DNA from: Terripilifer ovatus
GTDB taxonomy: Bacteria; Pseudomonadota; Alphaproteobacteria; Rhizobiales; Beijerinckiaceae
Reading direction: 5' to 3'
NCBI GenBank assembly: GCA_029222685.1
Contig: JARHVB010000059.1
Location: forward strand, 205,545-269,544
Length of the DNA stretch: 64,000 nucleotides
Under the pieces are notes generated by a model. The model saw nothing but the letters and a program-made list of their open reading frames with translations. It was not told the origin of the DNA and ran no database searches. Position 1 is the first letter of the stretch. Every line of letters starts with the position of its first letter. Position numbers and translations under genes: made by a program. Shown here one piece after another: positions 51,866 to 60,448 of this stretch.

Positions 51866-52843
51866 ATGCGGCTGAATGCAGACGAGCATGGGCTGGCCAA
51901 AGCCGTCGATCCGCCGCCTGCCGCGGGTGCGGACGCTGCCGGGTCGCGGGCGAGGCACGGCAGGAAGATGCTGCCGCTCGCAACGCCCCAGCTCGGCATC
52001 GGCCCGCTGCTGCGCCGGCTGCGGCGCATCGCGCTCGACATTTATGATGATCTCGCCCGCAACCTTTCCGTCAGCGCGGCCGGCAGCCTGCTGCTGCGCG
52101 TGCTGGCGAAAGGCCGCTGCGACAGCGACAGGTTGCGCGAATTGGCGGCGCTCGACCCTGTCAGCTTCGCCAAGGAGATCGGCGCTCTGCGGCGCGACGG
52201 CCTGGTCGCGGTTCACGTTCCGCCGGTCGACCGCCGGCGCCGGATGTACGCATTGACGCCGGCAGGAAAGGCCGCGGCCACGCGTCTGCGTCGGGTCATG
52301 GACGGCGTCGAGCAATCTTTCCTCTCCGGTCTGTCCGAGCGTGACAGGACGCAATTCATGCGCATCTTCACCAAGCTCGTCCTCGCCCATTCCGCCAACG
52401 GCACCATCAAGCAGAATCCCGCCATCATCGACGTACTCGACGGCCGCCTCGATCCCGTCATGCTGATGCGTCGGGCGCGCCAGATCTCGGTTGAATTGTT
52501 CGCCATCGAATGCGGCGTGCTCGACATCACGCCGATCGAATCCGGCGCTATCAACCTGATCCGCTCGTATGAAGCGATCGCGGTGAAATATCTGCCGAAG
52601 CTTCTCGACGTCAACCGCGGTTCGGCATTTGCCGTCGCGGCCAAACTGCTGGCCGCAGGCTGGCTGAGCCCGCAGGAGCATATGCAAAGGCGGCTGGTTC
52701 TGTCGCCGGCCGGGCTGTCGTTTCAAAGAGACCTGTCGCGGCGCATCGAGCGGGTCAATGCCAACATGATGCGCATGCTCGCGCGCGACGAGCAGGCGAG
52801 CCTGAAACGCCTCATGCAGCGCATCTACGAAACGCGAAAATGA
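51866..52843 (+). CDS. MarR-like regulator with two tandem MarR-type domains
   Basis: The 325-residue protein is about twice the length of a MarR protein and shows two similar halves. The first (about 44-170) has RLRRIALDIYDDLARNLSVSA, VSFAKEIGALRRDGLVAV, RRRRMYALTPAGKAAA and a C-terminal helix. The second (about 200-325) has RRARQISVELFAIECGVLDIT, a helix pair ending KLLAAGWLS, RRLVLSPAGLSFQRDLSRRI and a matching last helix. Each half follows the MarR order of helix, winged helix and dimer helix, so one chain may imitate a MarR dimer. The second half is weaker in the recognition helix. It precedes a TauD-type dioxygenase gene by 36 bp and probably controls the surrounding catabolic genes. 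Confidence 0.75.
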   Translation: MRLNADEHGLAKAVDPPPAAGADAAGSRARHGRKMLPLATPQLGIGPLLRRLRRIALDIYDDLARNLSVSAAGSLLLRVLAKGRCDSDRLRELAALDPVSFAKEIGALRRDGLVAVHVPPVDRRRRMYALTPAGKAAATRLRRVMDGVEQSFLSGLSERDRTQFMRIFTKLVLAHSANGTIKQNPAIIDVLDGRLDPVMLMRRARQISVELFAIECGVLDITPIESGAINLIRSYEAIAVKYLPKLLDVNRGSAFAVAAKLLAAGWLSPQEHMQRRLVLSPAGLSFQRDLSRRIERVNANMMRMLARDEQASLKRLMQRIYETRK

Positions 52844-52879
52844 TTTCGATGCTATGACAAACCCCGAAGGAGTCTATCT

Positions 52880-53749
52880 ATGAGTGGAACAGCCCATCTC
52901 CCGCAGATCGCCAAGATCGCCTCCCATGGCGCCGGCGTGACTTACGAGACGATCACCGCGACACCCGCCAGCCCGCACATCGGCGCCGAGATCGGCGGTG
53001 TCGACCTGACGGCGCCGTTGAGCAACAAGCAGGTGGAAGAGCTGCACGATGCCTTCGCCCGCTTTCAGGTGATTTTCTTTCGCGACCAGAAGATCAGCTT
53101 CGAGGACCAGATCCGCGTCGCCAGCTATTTCGGCCCGCTCGGCAAGCATGTCGGCGCCTCGACGATCAGCAAGGGCACCGACAATCCGCAGGTGCGGAAG
53201 TTTCACTACGATGAAACCTCCAAGCAGATATCCGGCGAGAACTTTCATTCCGATCAGTCGTGCGCGGCAATTCCGCCGCTCGGCAGCATGCTCTACAACC
53301 ACACCGTGCCGCCCGACGGTGGCGGCGACACGATGTTCGCCAGCATGTATGCGGCCTATGAAGCGCTGTCGCCTGCGATGAAAGTCTATCTCAAAGGCCT
53401 GACGGCGACGCACGACGGCACCCGCATTTTCGGCCCCGGCACACCCATCAGCGTGCATCCGGTGATCACCAGGCATCCGGTCACGGGCCGCGAAGTGATC
53501 TACGTCAACACGGACTTCACCTCGCACATCAACGAACTGCCGCGGCTGGAAGGCGACCGCATCCTGCAGTTCCTCGTCGATCACTGCAACAAGCCGGAAT
53601 GGACCTGCCGTTTCCGCTGGCGTGAACATTCGATTGCCTTCTGGGACAATCGCTGCACGCACCACAAGGCCATTTGGGATTATTGGCCGAATGTGCGTTC
53701 CGGCTTCCGCGTCCAGGTTGAAGGCACCGCGCCGCCCGTTGCTGCATAA
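52880..53749 (+). CDS. TauD/TfdA-family 2-oxoglutarate dioxygenase
   Basis: The 289-residue enzyme begins its catalytic core with SPHIGAEIGGVDLTAPLS. It has the iron-binding FHSDQSC (His123, Asp125), the distal histidine in WDNRCTHHKAIWDYW (His262) and the cosubstrate arginine in SGFRVQVEG (Arg277). AAGGAG precedes the start. It differs from the 29911 enzyme in lacking the long C-terminal tail. The two Bug receptors downstream suggest a small organic acid or sulfonate substrate; taurine is only one possibility. Confidence 0.9.
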   Translation: MSGTAHLPQIAKIASHGAGVTYETITATPASPHIGAEIGGVDLTAPLSNKQVEELHDAFARFQVIFFRDQKISFEDQIRVASYFGPLGKHVGASTISKGTDNPQVRKFHYDETSKQISGENFHSDQSCAAIPPLGSMLYNHTVPPDGGGDTMFASMYAAYEALSPAMKVYLKGLTATHDGTRIFGPGTPISVHPVITRHPVTGREVIYVNTDFTSHINELPRLEGDRILQFLVDHCNKPEWTCRFRWREHSIAFWDNRCTHHKAIWDYWPNVRSGFRVQVEGTAPPVAA

Positions 53750-53940
53750 AGTGAAGCGCTATGAAGCCATGTTGAGACGCGACGCCGTGCATTGCGCCTC
53801 AACATGAGGGTTCCTGATAAGCGGTGCGGGAACCTCTGCAAATTAAAAGCGCACACGGTGCTTGGCGCTGCGGAACGATCGGCTATAAGATCGGGCAGAG
53901 AACGTGGCAAAGGGCCGACAAGAATATCTGGGAGCGAAAC

Positions 53941-54924
53941 TTGCCGGAAATCAGCCGCCGCACCATGGCTATTGTAACGCTGTCACTTGCGGCTGCTGGT
54001 GGGTCGTTGCCCCGTCTTGCGTGGGCGCAGGAGTTTCCCGTCCGGCCCATTCGCATTTTCGTCGGTCAGGCGGCCGGGTCCGGCTCCGATGTGCTCTGTC
54101 GATATTTCGCTGAGGAAGTGGGCAAGCTTGCCGGCCAGCCGATGATTGTTGAAAACCGGCCCGGCGCCGGCGGCAATCTCGCCACCCAGGCCGTGGCCAG
54201 CGCGCGCGGCGACGGCCACGCGCTGCTGTTTTCCACCAGCAATTCCCTGACCGGCAATTTCTTCCTGTTCCGGAATGTTGGCTTCAAGCTGGAGGATTTC
54301 GCCCCTGTCGCCAGCGTGGCTGAGACAGGTGTAGCGCTTGCCGTCAAGGGTGACAGCGCAATCACCGATGTCGCAGAGCTGACCACCTTCCTGAGGCAGA
54401 AGCAGGGCAAGGCGCGTTACGGCGCTCCGACCTCGACGGCGCTGACGGCTGCCGAGCTCTATCTCGATCTTACCGGAACGGCAGCGGTCCGTGTACCCTA
54501 TCGATCTGCGCCGCAGGCCTTGACTGACCTGACCGGCGGCGAGATCGATTTCTTCTTCGTCGACGCCGTCACCGGTCTTGGGCCGGCGCGACGCGGCCAG
54601 ATCCGATTGCTCGGCGTCACCACGCGCGACCGGCTTGAGGCTGCGCCCGATCTGCCGACCATGCACGAGGCGGGCGTCACCGGCTATGAACTCGGCGCCT
54701 GGTTCGGTATCTTCGCGCCGGCGGGAACGCCCGCATCGGCGCGCGAAAAATTGACGCAATGGTTTGTCGAAATCGCGCAGCGCCCGGCAACCAAGGAATT
54801 CCTGCTGCGCGCCGGTGTCGAGCCGCTGCCAGGCGCCCCTGAGGCTTTGATGAAGATTGTCGCCGCACACACCGAAACCTACCGCCGCCTTGCCAGCGCA
54901 GGCAAAATCAAGCCGCAGGATTGA
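53941..54924 (+). CDS. Bug/TctC-type periplasmic solute receptor
   Basis: The 327-residue protein probably starts at TTG (53941), because GGGAG stands about seven bases before it and the signal sequence follows directly (ISRRTMAIVTLSLAAAGG, ending RLAWAQ). The arginine pair suggests Tat export. The family core is VRPIRIFVGQAAGSGSDVLC, MIVENRPGAGGNLATQAVA and VRVPYRSAPQALTDLTGGE. A longer ATG frame (53824) adds 39 residues without signal character and was rejected. It lies between the dioxygenase and a second receptor on the same strand. Confidence 0.87.
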   Translation: MPEISRRTMAIVTLSLAAAGGSLPRLAWAQEFPVRPIRIFVGQAAGSGSDVLCRYFAEEVGKLAGQPMIVENRPGAGGNLATQAVASARGDGHALLFSTSNSLTGNFFLFRNVGFKLEDFAPVASVAETGVALAVKGDSAITDVAELTTFLRQKQGKARYGAPTSTALTAAELYLDLTGTAAVRVPYRSAPQALTDLTGGEIDFFFVDAVTGLGPARRGQIRLLGVTTRDRLEAAPDLPTMHEAGVTGYELGAWFGIFAPAGTPASAREKLTQWFVEIAQRPATKEFLLRAGVEPLPGAPEALMKIVAAHTETYRRLASAGKIKPQD

Positions 54925-54968
54925 GCGCCTGCAATCTAAAAATCATCTAGGGATGGAGCTTGTCGTTC

Positions 54969-56033
54969 ATGTTTCGAATTATGCGTCGTCCGTTTTTGGC
55001 CGCATCGGCGCTTGCGCCGGTTTTGCTGTGTCTCAATCCCGTCCATGCCCAGAATGCCGCCGACAAAGACATCGAGGCGTTCTATCGCGGCAAGACCATC
55101 CAGATCATCGTCGGCTCGTCCGCCGGCGGCGGTTATGACACCTATGCGCGGATGATTGCGCGGTATTTCGGCAAGCACGTTGCGGGTAACCCCAATGTCA
55201 TCGTGTCCAACATGCCGGGCGCCGGCGGCAATGTTGCCGCCAACAACGTCTATAATATCGCACCGAAGGATGGCACCGTCATCGGCGCTTTCCAGTCGGG
55301 CGTGATCCTCGAGCCGCTGCTTGGCCTGACGCCGGTCAAGCACGATCCGAGCAAGTTTCACTATCTCGGCAGTGCCAACGACGATGTCTACATCTGCATC
55401 GCGCGGTCGGATTCGAAGGTGCAGACTTTCGCCGACGTGCTGAAGAACGAACTCATCGTCGGCGCCTCGGGGTCGAGCTCGACGTCGGATTATCCGGCCG
55501 TCCTGAATGCCGTGCTCGGATCGAAATTCAAGATCGTGCTCGGCTATCCCGGCAGCCGCGAAATTTCGCTCGCCATCGAAAAGGGCGAGGCGCAGGGCGC
55601 CTGCGGTCTCGCCTGGCCGTCGATCTCTGTGACGCAGCAGGGCTGGTTCGACACCGGGAAGGTCAAGGTCATCGTGCAGACCCACGCCACCGGCTATCCC
55701 GAGCTGAACGCCAAGGGGATTCCACTCGCGTCCAGCTTTGCCAAGACCGACGATCAGAGGGCGATGCTTGCGCTGCTGTTCAGCCAGTCGCGGTTTGGGC
55801 GGCCCTATGTGCTGGCGCCCGAAGTACCTGAGGCACGAGCCACAGCCTTGCGCAAGGCTTTCGCCGACACGATGGTTGACCCCGAACTCAAGGCCGAGGC
55901 GGCCAAAATGAAGCTCGATATCGACGCCGTGCCCGGCGCGGACGTGGAGGAAGTCGTGCGCAAGGTTTACGCGTCGCCGCCCGATATCATCGCCCGCACG
56001 AAGCAGGCGATTCATGCCAATGACGGGAAATAA
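54969..56033 (+). CDS. Bug/TctC-type periplasmic solute receptor, larger variant
   Basis: The 354-residue protein has a signal peptide (RRPFLAASALAPVLLCLNPV, ending VHAQ) and the core IQIIVGSSAGGGYDTYARMI, NMPGAGGNVAANNVYNIAPK and REISLAIEKGEAQGACGLAW. Its pattern is closer to the 15578 receptor than to the other Bug proteins of this cluster, so it may bind a different ligand class. Its end overlaps the longer possible reading frame of the next gene by a few codons, and the chosen RidA start is 10 bp after its stop. Confidence 0.88.
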   Translation: MFRIMRRPFLAASALAPVLLCLNPVHAQNAADKDIEAFYRGKTIQIIVGSSAGGGYDTYARMIARYFGKHVAGNPNVIVSNMPGAGGNVAANNVYNIAPKDGTVIGAFQSGVILEPLLGLTPVKHDPSKFHYLGSANDDVYICIARSDSKVQTFADVLKNELIVGASGSSSTSDYPAVLNAVLGSKFKIVLGYPGSREISLAIEKGEAQGACGLAWPSISVTQQGWFDTGKVKVIVQTHATGYPELNAKGIPLASSFAKTDDQRAMLALLFSQSRFGRPYVLAPEVPEARATALRKAFADTMVDPELKAEAAKMKLDIDAVPGADVEEVVRKVYASPPDIIARTKQAIHANDGK

Positions 56034-56043
56034 GGAAAACAGG

Positions 56044-56433
56044 ATGCCGAAATTCTTCAATCCGCCGACGGTGGCCAAGCCCTCGTCGAATTTTTCCCAC
56101 GGCGTGACGGTGCCAGCCGGCGCCCGGCGCCTGATCATGTCCGGTCAGGTCGGCATGCGCCTCGACGGCACGATCTGCGAGGGCATTGAAGCGCAGACCG
56201 AACAGGTGTTCGACAACATTCTGGCGCTGATCGACGCCGCCGGCATGAAGAAGACCGACCTGGTGAAGATCGTCACCTATTGTATTTCACCGGATCATCT
56301 CGCCAAGGTGCGCGAAGTTCGTTCGAGGAAGCTCGGCGATCATGCGCCGGCCAGCACGTTGCTGATCATTTCCGCGCTCGCCAATCCGAAATTTCTCATC
56401 GAGGTCGAAGCCGAGGCGGTCAGCGAAGGATGA
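56044..56433 (+). CDS. RidA-like (YjgF/UK114) protein lacking the catalytic arginine
   Basis: The 129-residue protein has the RidA pattern ARRLIMSGQVGM, TEQVFDNILALIDAAGMKKTD, VKIVTYCISPDH and a C-terminal FLIEVEAEAV. Active RidA deaminates reactive imines and needs an arginine in a PARS-type motif. Here the corresponding stretch is APASTLL, with Ser104 in the arginine position. The protein is therefore likely to belong to a Rid2-7 subgroup with another activity or a binding role. AAGGA precedes the ATG at 56044, 10 bp after the receptor gene. Confidence 0.87.
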   Translation: MPKFFNPPTVAKPSSNFSHGVTVPAGARRLIMSGQVGMRLDGTICEGIEAQTEQVFDNILALIDAAGMKKTDLVKIVTYCISPDHLAKVREVRSRKLGDHAPASTLLIISALANPKFLIEVEAEAVSEG

Positions 56434-56451
56434 CGCTGCGCACCCTCATCA

Positions 56452-56497
56452 GCCCCTTGCAATGCAAGGGGCGCCTTCTCCCGCGCGCGGGAGAAGG
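56452..56497. repeat. Two adjacent perfect hairpins, family C
   Basis: The first hairpin is gccccttgc / gcaaggggc (56452-56472, loop aat). The second is ccttctcccgcg / cgcgggagaagg (56474-56497, no loop), identical in its core to the 15542-15573 element. They lie between the RidA-like gene and the aminotransferase gene and may reduce read-through. Confidence 0.7.
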
Positions 56498-56587
56498 ATT
56501 TGGCGCGCAATGCAGGCAGACGTTCATTTCGTAGGCAAGCCGTGCTACACGACCGGCACAATTTCAGGGAGCAGCCGAGGAGCCGCC

Positions 56588-57913
56588 ATGACCGTCGCAA
56601 CCGTACCCAACGATCTCGAAGCCTTCTGGATGCCGTTCACGGCCAACCGGTCCTTCAAGAAAGCCCCGCGCATGCTCGTGCGCGCCAAGGACATGCATTA
56701 CTGGTCGGCGGAAGGCCGCCAGCTCATTGATGGCGCTGCCGGCCTGTGGTGCGTCAACGCCGGCCACAGCCGCGAACCGATCGTCAAGGCGATCCAGGAT
56801 CAGGCCGTCGAGATGGATTTCTCGCCGCCGTTCCAGGTCGGCAACCCCAAGGCCTTCCAACTCGCCACGAAAGTCGCCGCCCTGGCGCCCGGCGATCTCG
56901 ATCACGTCTTCTTCGCCAATTCCGGATCGGAGGCGGTCGACACCGCGCTCAAGATCGCCATCGCCTATCACAATGTAACCGGGCAGGGCGCCCGCCAGCG
57001 CCTCATCGGCCGCGTGCGCGGCTATCACGGCGTCGGCTTCGGCGGCATCGCCGTCGGCGGCATGGTGCCCAACCGCAAGATGTTCGGCTCGGCGCTGCCG
57101 GCGGTCGATCATCTGCCCGCCACCTACAATCGCGCCGAACAGGGCTTCTCGCGCGGCGAGCCGGAATGGGGCGGGCATCTTGCCGACGATCTGGAAAATA
57201 TCGTCGGCCTGCACGATGCCTCGACCATTGCCGCCGTCATCGTCGAGCCCATGGCCGGCTCCACCGGCGTGCTGCCACCGCCGAAGGGCTATCTGCAGAA
57301 GCTGCGGCAGATCTGCGACAAGTACGGCATCCTGCTGATCTTCGACGAAGTCATCACCGGCTTTGGTCGTTTGAGTGCTGCCTTCGCCGCCGAACGCTAT
57401 GGCGTCGTGCCCGATATGATCACCTTCGCCAAGGGCGTCACCTCCGGCACCGTGCCGATGGGCGGCGTCATCGTGCGCAAGGGCATCTACGATGCCTTCA
57501 TGAAAGGCCCCGAGCACGTGGTGGAACTGTTCCACGGCTACACCTATTCGGCACATCCGCTCGCCTGCGCGGCCGGCCTTGCGACGCTCGATCTCTATGA
57601 GAAGGAAGATCTGTTCGGCAATGCCAAGCGGCTCGAGGACAAATGGGCCGATGCGGTGCATTCGCTGAAAGGCCTGCCGAATGTCGTCGACATCCGCACC
57701 ATCGGCATCGTCGGCGCCATCGATCTTGCGCCCAAGCCCGACGCGCCCGGCAAGCGCGGCATGGAGGTGATGGATGAAACCTTCCATCGCCAGGACGTGC
57801 TGATCCGCATAGCCGGTGACAGCATCGTCCTGTCGCCGCCGCTGATGCTCAACGAGAACAACATCGGCGAAATCGTCGACAAGGTCGGCAAGGCGATCAA
57901 GGCGATTGCCTGA
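56588..57913 (+). CDS. Class III omega-aminotransferase (beta-alanine/omega-amino acid:pyruvate type)
   Basis: The 441-residue PLP enzyme has AAGLWCVNAGHSREPIVKAI, the phosphate-binding NSGSEAVDTALKIA (112-125), the cofactor Asp253 in LIFDEVITGFGR and the Schiff-base Lys282 in TFAKGVTSG. The opening FWMPFTANRSFKKAPRML and FHGYTYSAHPLACAAG fit the beta-alanine-pyruvate aminotransferase group. These enzymes move an amino group from beta-alanine, taurine or other omega-amines to pyruvate. With a dioxygenase and RidA-like protein nearby, it may deaminate a breakdown product of the imported compound. The ATG at 56588 was chosen. Confidence 0.92.
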   Translation: MTVATVPNDLEAFWMPFTANRSFKKAPRMLVRAKDMHYWSAEGRQLIDGAAGLWCVNAGHSREPIVKAIQDQAVEMDFSPPFQVGNPKAFQLATKVAALAPGDLDHVFFANSGSEAVDTALKIAIAYHNVTGQGARQRLIGRVRGYHGVGFGGIAVGGMVPNRKMFGSALPAVDHLPATYNRAEQGFSRGEPEWGGHLADDLENIVGLHDASTIAAVIVEPMAGSTGVLPPPKGYLQKLRQICDKYGILLIFDEVITGFGRLSAAFAAERYGVVPDMITFAKGVTSGTVPMGGVIVRKGIYDAFMKGPEHVVELFHGYTYSAHPLACAAGLATLDLYEKEDLFGNAKRLEDKWADAVHSLKGLPNVVDIRTIGIVGAIDLAPKPDAPGKRGMEVMDETFHRQDVLIRIAGDSIVLSPPLMLNENNIGEIVDKVGKAIKAIA

Positions 57914-57935
57914 GAGAAGAAGCATGAAATCAACA

Positions 57936-58173
57936 GAAGCCCTCATCCTGAGAGCCTGACTGAAAGTAAGGGCTGTCATTCCAGGGCCGCCGAAGGCGGA
58001 ACCTGGAATCCAGGAGTCCAGGGGATGACCTTGGGCCGTCACGTTGCCACTGGATTCCCGCTCCGCGCTTCGCTTGGCGGGAATGACACACCAGGATTGA
58101 GCCAAAACAGCAAGATAGAAAGCCGTGAGAAACGGGCGTTAGTTTTGAGTCGGACTCTCGGGATGAGGGCTTC
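57936..58173. repeat. Nested repeat: family D palindrome inside a family B-like pair
   Basis: The outer arms gaagccctcatcctgagag (57936-57954) and the reverse complement of it with one mismatch (58155-58173) enclose about 200 bp. Inside lies a family D palindrome with arms tgtcattccagggcc (from 57974) and ggcgggaatgaca (to 58088), including ctggaatcc / ggattcc. One repeat appears to have inserted in the other. Confidence 0.7.
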
Positions 58174-58201
58174 TGGGGAGAATCGTTTCAGGGAGGTCGG
58201 C

Positions 58202-59203
58202 ATGCCGTCGTGTGTCACAAGAGTGATCAGCCGTAAATTTGCAAAAGTGCTTGCTGCGATGGGCTTGACGGTGTTTCAGGCGGCTATGCTGCACGCGCAA
58301 GACGCCTATCCGACGCGTCCGATCGTCTGGGTAGTGCCCTATGCTGCCGGCGCGCCGGCCGACATCGCCTTTCGCAAGATCGCTGAGGGAATGACGGCAC
58401 CGCTCGGTGCAACCATCGTCGTCCAGAATCGTCCCGGCGCCGCGGCGACCATCGGCACCACCGAAGTGGCGAAGGCCAGGCCAGACGGCTATACGATTCT
58501 GGCGACATTGAACGATCCTCTGGTCTCGCTCGTCGCGCTGATGGATCCTTTGCCTTATGATCCGGCAAAAGACTTCACCTTCATCACCAAGCTCACCCAG
58601 AGCAAGGCGGCGATGATCGCTGGCCCCCATATCAAGGCGCGCACCTTGCGTGAACTGATCGATGAAGCGAAGGCGATGCCGGATGGCATGGCCTATGGCT
58701 CGTTCGGCGTCGGCTCGTTTCCCCACATCATCATGGAGGCGCTCGGCCGGCGCACCGGCGCGAAATTCGTCAACGTCAATTATCGTGGCAGCCCGCAGGC
58801 GATCCAGGAATTGCTGAGCGGCCAGATCGGCGTCACCTTCGGCGCTGCAGCGGCCATGCAATATATCAAGGAAGGCAAGATCAAACTGATCGCCCAACTC
58901 GGCGATGATCGCGGCCTTTTGAGCGACGTGCCGACCTTCGCTGAATCCGGCTTCAACGATGTGCTGCTGACCACGCCTTTGTGGTCGGGGCTCGTCGCGC
59001 CGGCCGGCACGCCCAAAGCCGCGGTGGAGAAGCTCGTCGCCGCCGCCAAAGTCTCGCTCGAGCGCAAGGATGTGCAGGATTTCCTCGTCGCCATCGCATT
59101 CGAGCGTGTCGGCAATTCACCGGAGGAATTTGCCGCCCAGTGGCGCAAGGAATATGACACCATCCCCGCCGCCATCAGGAGTTTGGGCATCACGGCGAAC
59201 TGA
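58202..59203 (+). CDS. Bug/TctC-type periplasmic solute receptor
   Basis: The 333-residue protein has a signal peptide (FAKVLAAMGLTVFQAAMLHA) and the core RPIVWVVPYAAGAPADIAF, VVQNRPGAAATIGTTEVAK and VNVNYRGSPQAIQELLSGQ. GGGAGG precedes the ATG at 58202. It is the fourth Bug receptor in 8.6 kb and is separated from the aminotransferase gene by the nested repeat. A strong terminator follows it, and then the converging Rieske oxygenase. Confidence 0.9.
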   Translation: MPSCVTRVISRKFAKVLAAMGLTVFQAAMLHAQDAYPTRPIVWVVPYAAGAPADIAFRKIAEGMTAPLGATIVVQNRPGAAATIGTTEVAKARPDGYTILATLNDPLVSLVALMDPLPYDPAKDFTFITKLTQSKAAMIAGPHIKARTLRELIDEAKAMPDGMAYGSFGVGSFPHIIMEALGRRTGAKFVNVNYRGSPQAIQELLSGQIGVTFGAAAAMQYIKEGKIKLIAQLGDDRGLLSDVPTFAESGFNDVLLTTPLWSGLVAPAGTPKAAVEKLVAAAKVSLERKDVQDFLVAIAFERVGNSPEEFAAQWRKEYDTIPAAIRSLGITAN

Positions 59204-59230
59204 AGGTTGCAGCCATCACGACGAAACGCG

Positions 59231-59255
59231 AAGGGGCGCTCTCGCGCCCCTTTTT
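59231..59255 (+). terminator. Intrinsic terminator after the 58202 receptor
   Basis: The stem aaggggcgc / gcgcccctt with loop tctc is followed by TTT and further A/T. It lies 28 bp after the receptor stop and 19 bp before the converging oxygenase stop. Confidence 0.85.
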
Positions 59256-59273
59256 ATTCTCATACCGCCTCGA

Positions 59274-60344
59274 TCATTCCGCCGCTTGCGGCATGCTGGC
59301 GCGTTCCTCGTCGAGCGCCTTCTGGAAGGCGCGGCGCGCATGTGTCAGGGCGTTGTCGGCCTTGATCGCCAGCAGCGGGCGGTCCGGTTCGGCATCGAGA
59401 CGGGCCTGCTGGCCCTCCATGATCACCACGTCTTCCACGAAGGTCGGATAGACCTCCTGGTAGAGTTCCTCGGTGGCGTTCGGCTCATCCTGGCGATAGC
59501 CGTTGGCGGCTGACCAGAAATAGAACGACGTGTTCTCCGTCTCGGGCGTGATGCCATGATAGAGCATCAGGTGGAAGCCGCCGTCCTGCTCGCGATTCTC
59601 CCTGGCGCCGCGTCCCACATCAAGCGCGCCCGACCATTGCCGCACGCTGCCCGGCACGATGTATTCGAATTCCTGCCAGCGATCGATCCTGCCTTTGAAG
59701 CCCGCACCCTTCACGTAGGTCGGCGGCGGCAGCGCATCCATCATCCAGCGGATATATCTCGCGCCGTTCTCCGTGCGCGCCGTTTCCATGTCGGCGTTGA
59801 CATGGGCTTTGGGATTGCCGCCGATGGTCTTGGTGTGCACATACCCCAGATGCGTCAGGTCCATCAGATTGTCGATCATCATGATGTAGTTGATCTTGAT
59901 CGGCATGGTGGCTTTGCGATGCGGATACTTCTTCGGATCGTCGTGGATCGGATAGTCGACGATCTTGCTTTCGTCGGCGAGCGCCGGATCGCCCATCCAT
60001 ACCCAGATGAATTCCTGCCGTTGCACGACAGGCCGCGAGCGGACCTGTGCCGCCGGCGGGATGTTGTCCTGGCCGGGAATTTCGACGCACTTTCCTTGCG
60101 CGTTGAAGACGAGGCCGTGATAGCCGCATTGCAGCCCGTTCTCGACCACCTTGCCGTGCGACAGCGGCGCGCCGCGATGGCAGCATCTGTCTTCGACGCA
60201 GCCGACCTTGCCGTCGGCATCACGGAAAAAAACCAGAGGTTCGTTCATGATCGTGCGGGCGAGGATGCCGCTGTCGAGTTCCTCCTGCCACGCGGCCTGA
60301 TACCAGGCATTCCTCAGGAACGGCGCATTGACCTTATCGCTCAC
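59274..60344 (-). CDS. VanA-like Rieske non-heme iron oxygenase (second copy)
   Basis: The 356-residue oxygenase has the Rieske ligands Cys54-x-His56 and Cys73-x2-His76 with a 16-residue spacer. The catalytic iron site is NLMDLTHLGYVH (His165, His170). Its overall layout matches the 18455 oxygenase (NAWYQAAWQEEL, then ILARTIMNEPLVFFRD). The central regions differ, including the stretch ALPPPTYVKGAGFKGRIDRW, so substrates probably differ. No reductase gene is adjacent; it must borrow one, possibly the VanB-type protein at 16705. It converges with the 58202 receptor gene. Confidence 0.88.
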   Translation of the reverse strand: MSDKVNAPFLRNAWYQAAWQEELDSGILARTIMNEPLVFFRDADGKVGCVEDRCCHRGAPLSHGKVVENGLQCGYHGLVFNAQGKCVEIPGQDNIPPAAQVRSRPVVQRQEFIWVWMGDPALADESKIVDYPIHDDPKKYPHRKATMPIKINYIMMIDNLMDLTHLGYVHTKTIGGNPKAHVNADMETARTENGARYIRWMMDALPPPTYVKGAGFKGRIDRWQEFEYIVPGSVRQWSGALDVGRGARENREQDGGFHLMLYHGITPETENTSFYFWSAANGYRQDEPNATEELYQEVYPTFVEDVVIMEGQQARLDAEPDRPLLAIKADNALTHARRAFQKALDEERASMPQAAE

Positions 60345-60448
60345 GTGATGTCCTCCCAGACGCGAATGATCGATGCGCGATGGTAGGCGGCTAAAAGGTC
60401 GCAGGCAATCCGGTATTATGCATTATTTTTCCGGCGGGCAGTGCCCAC

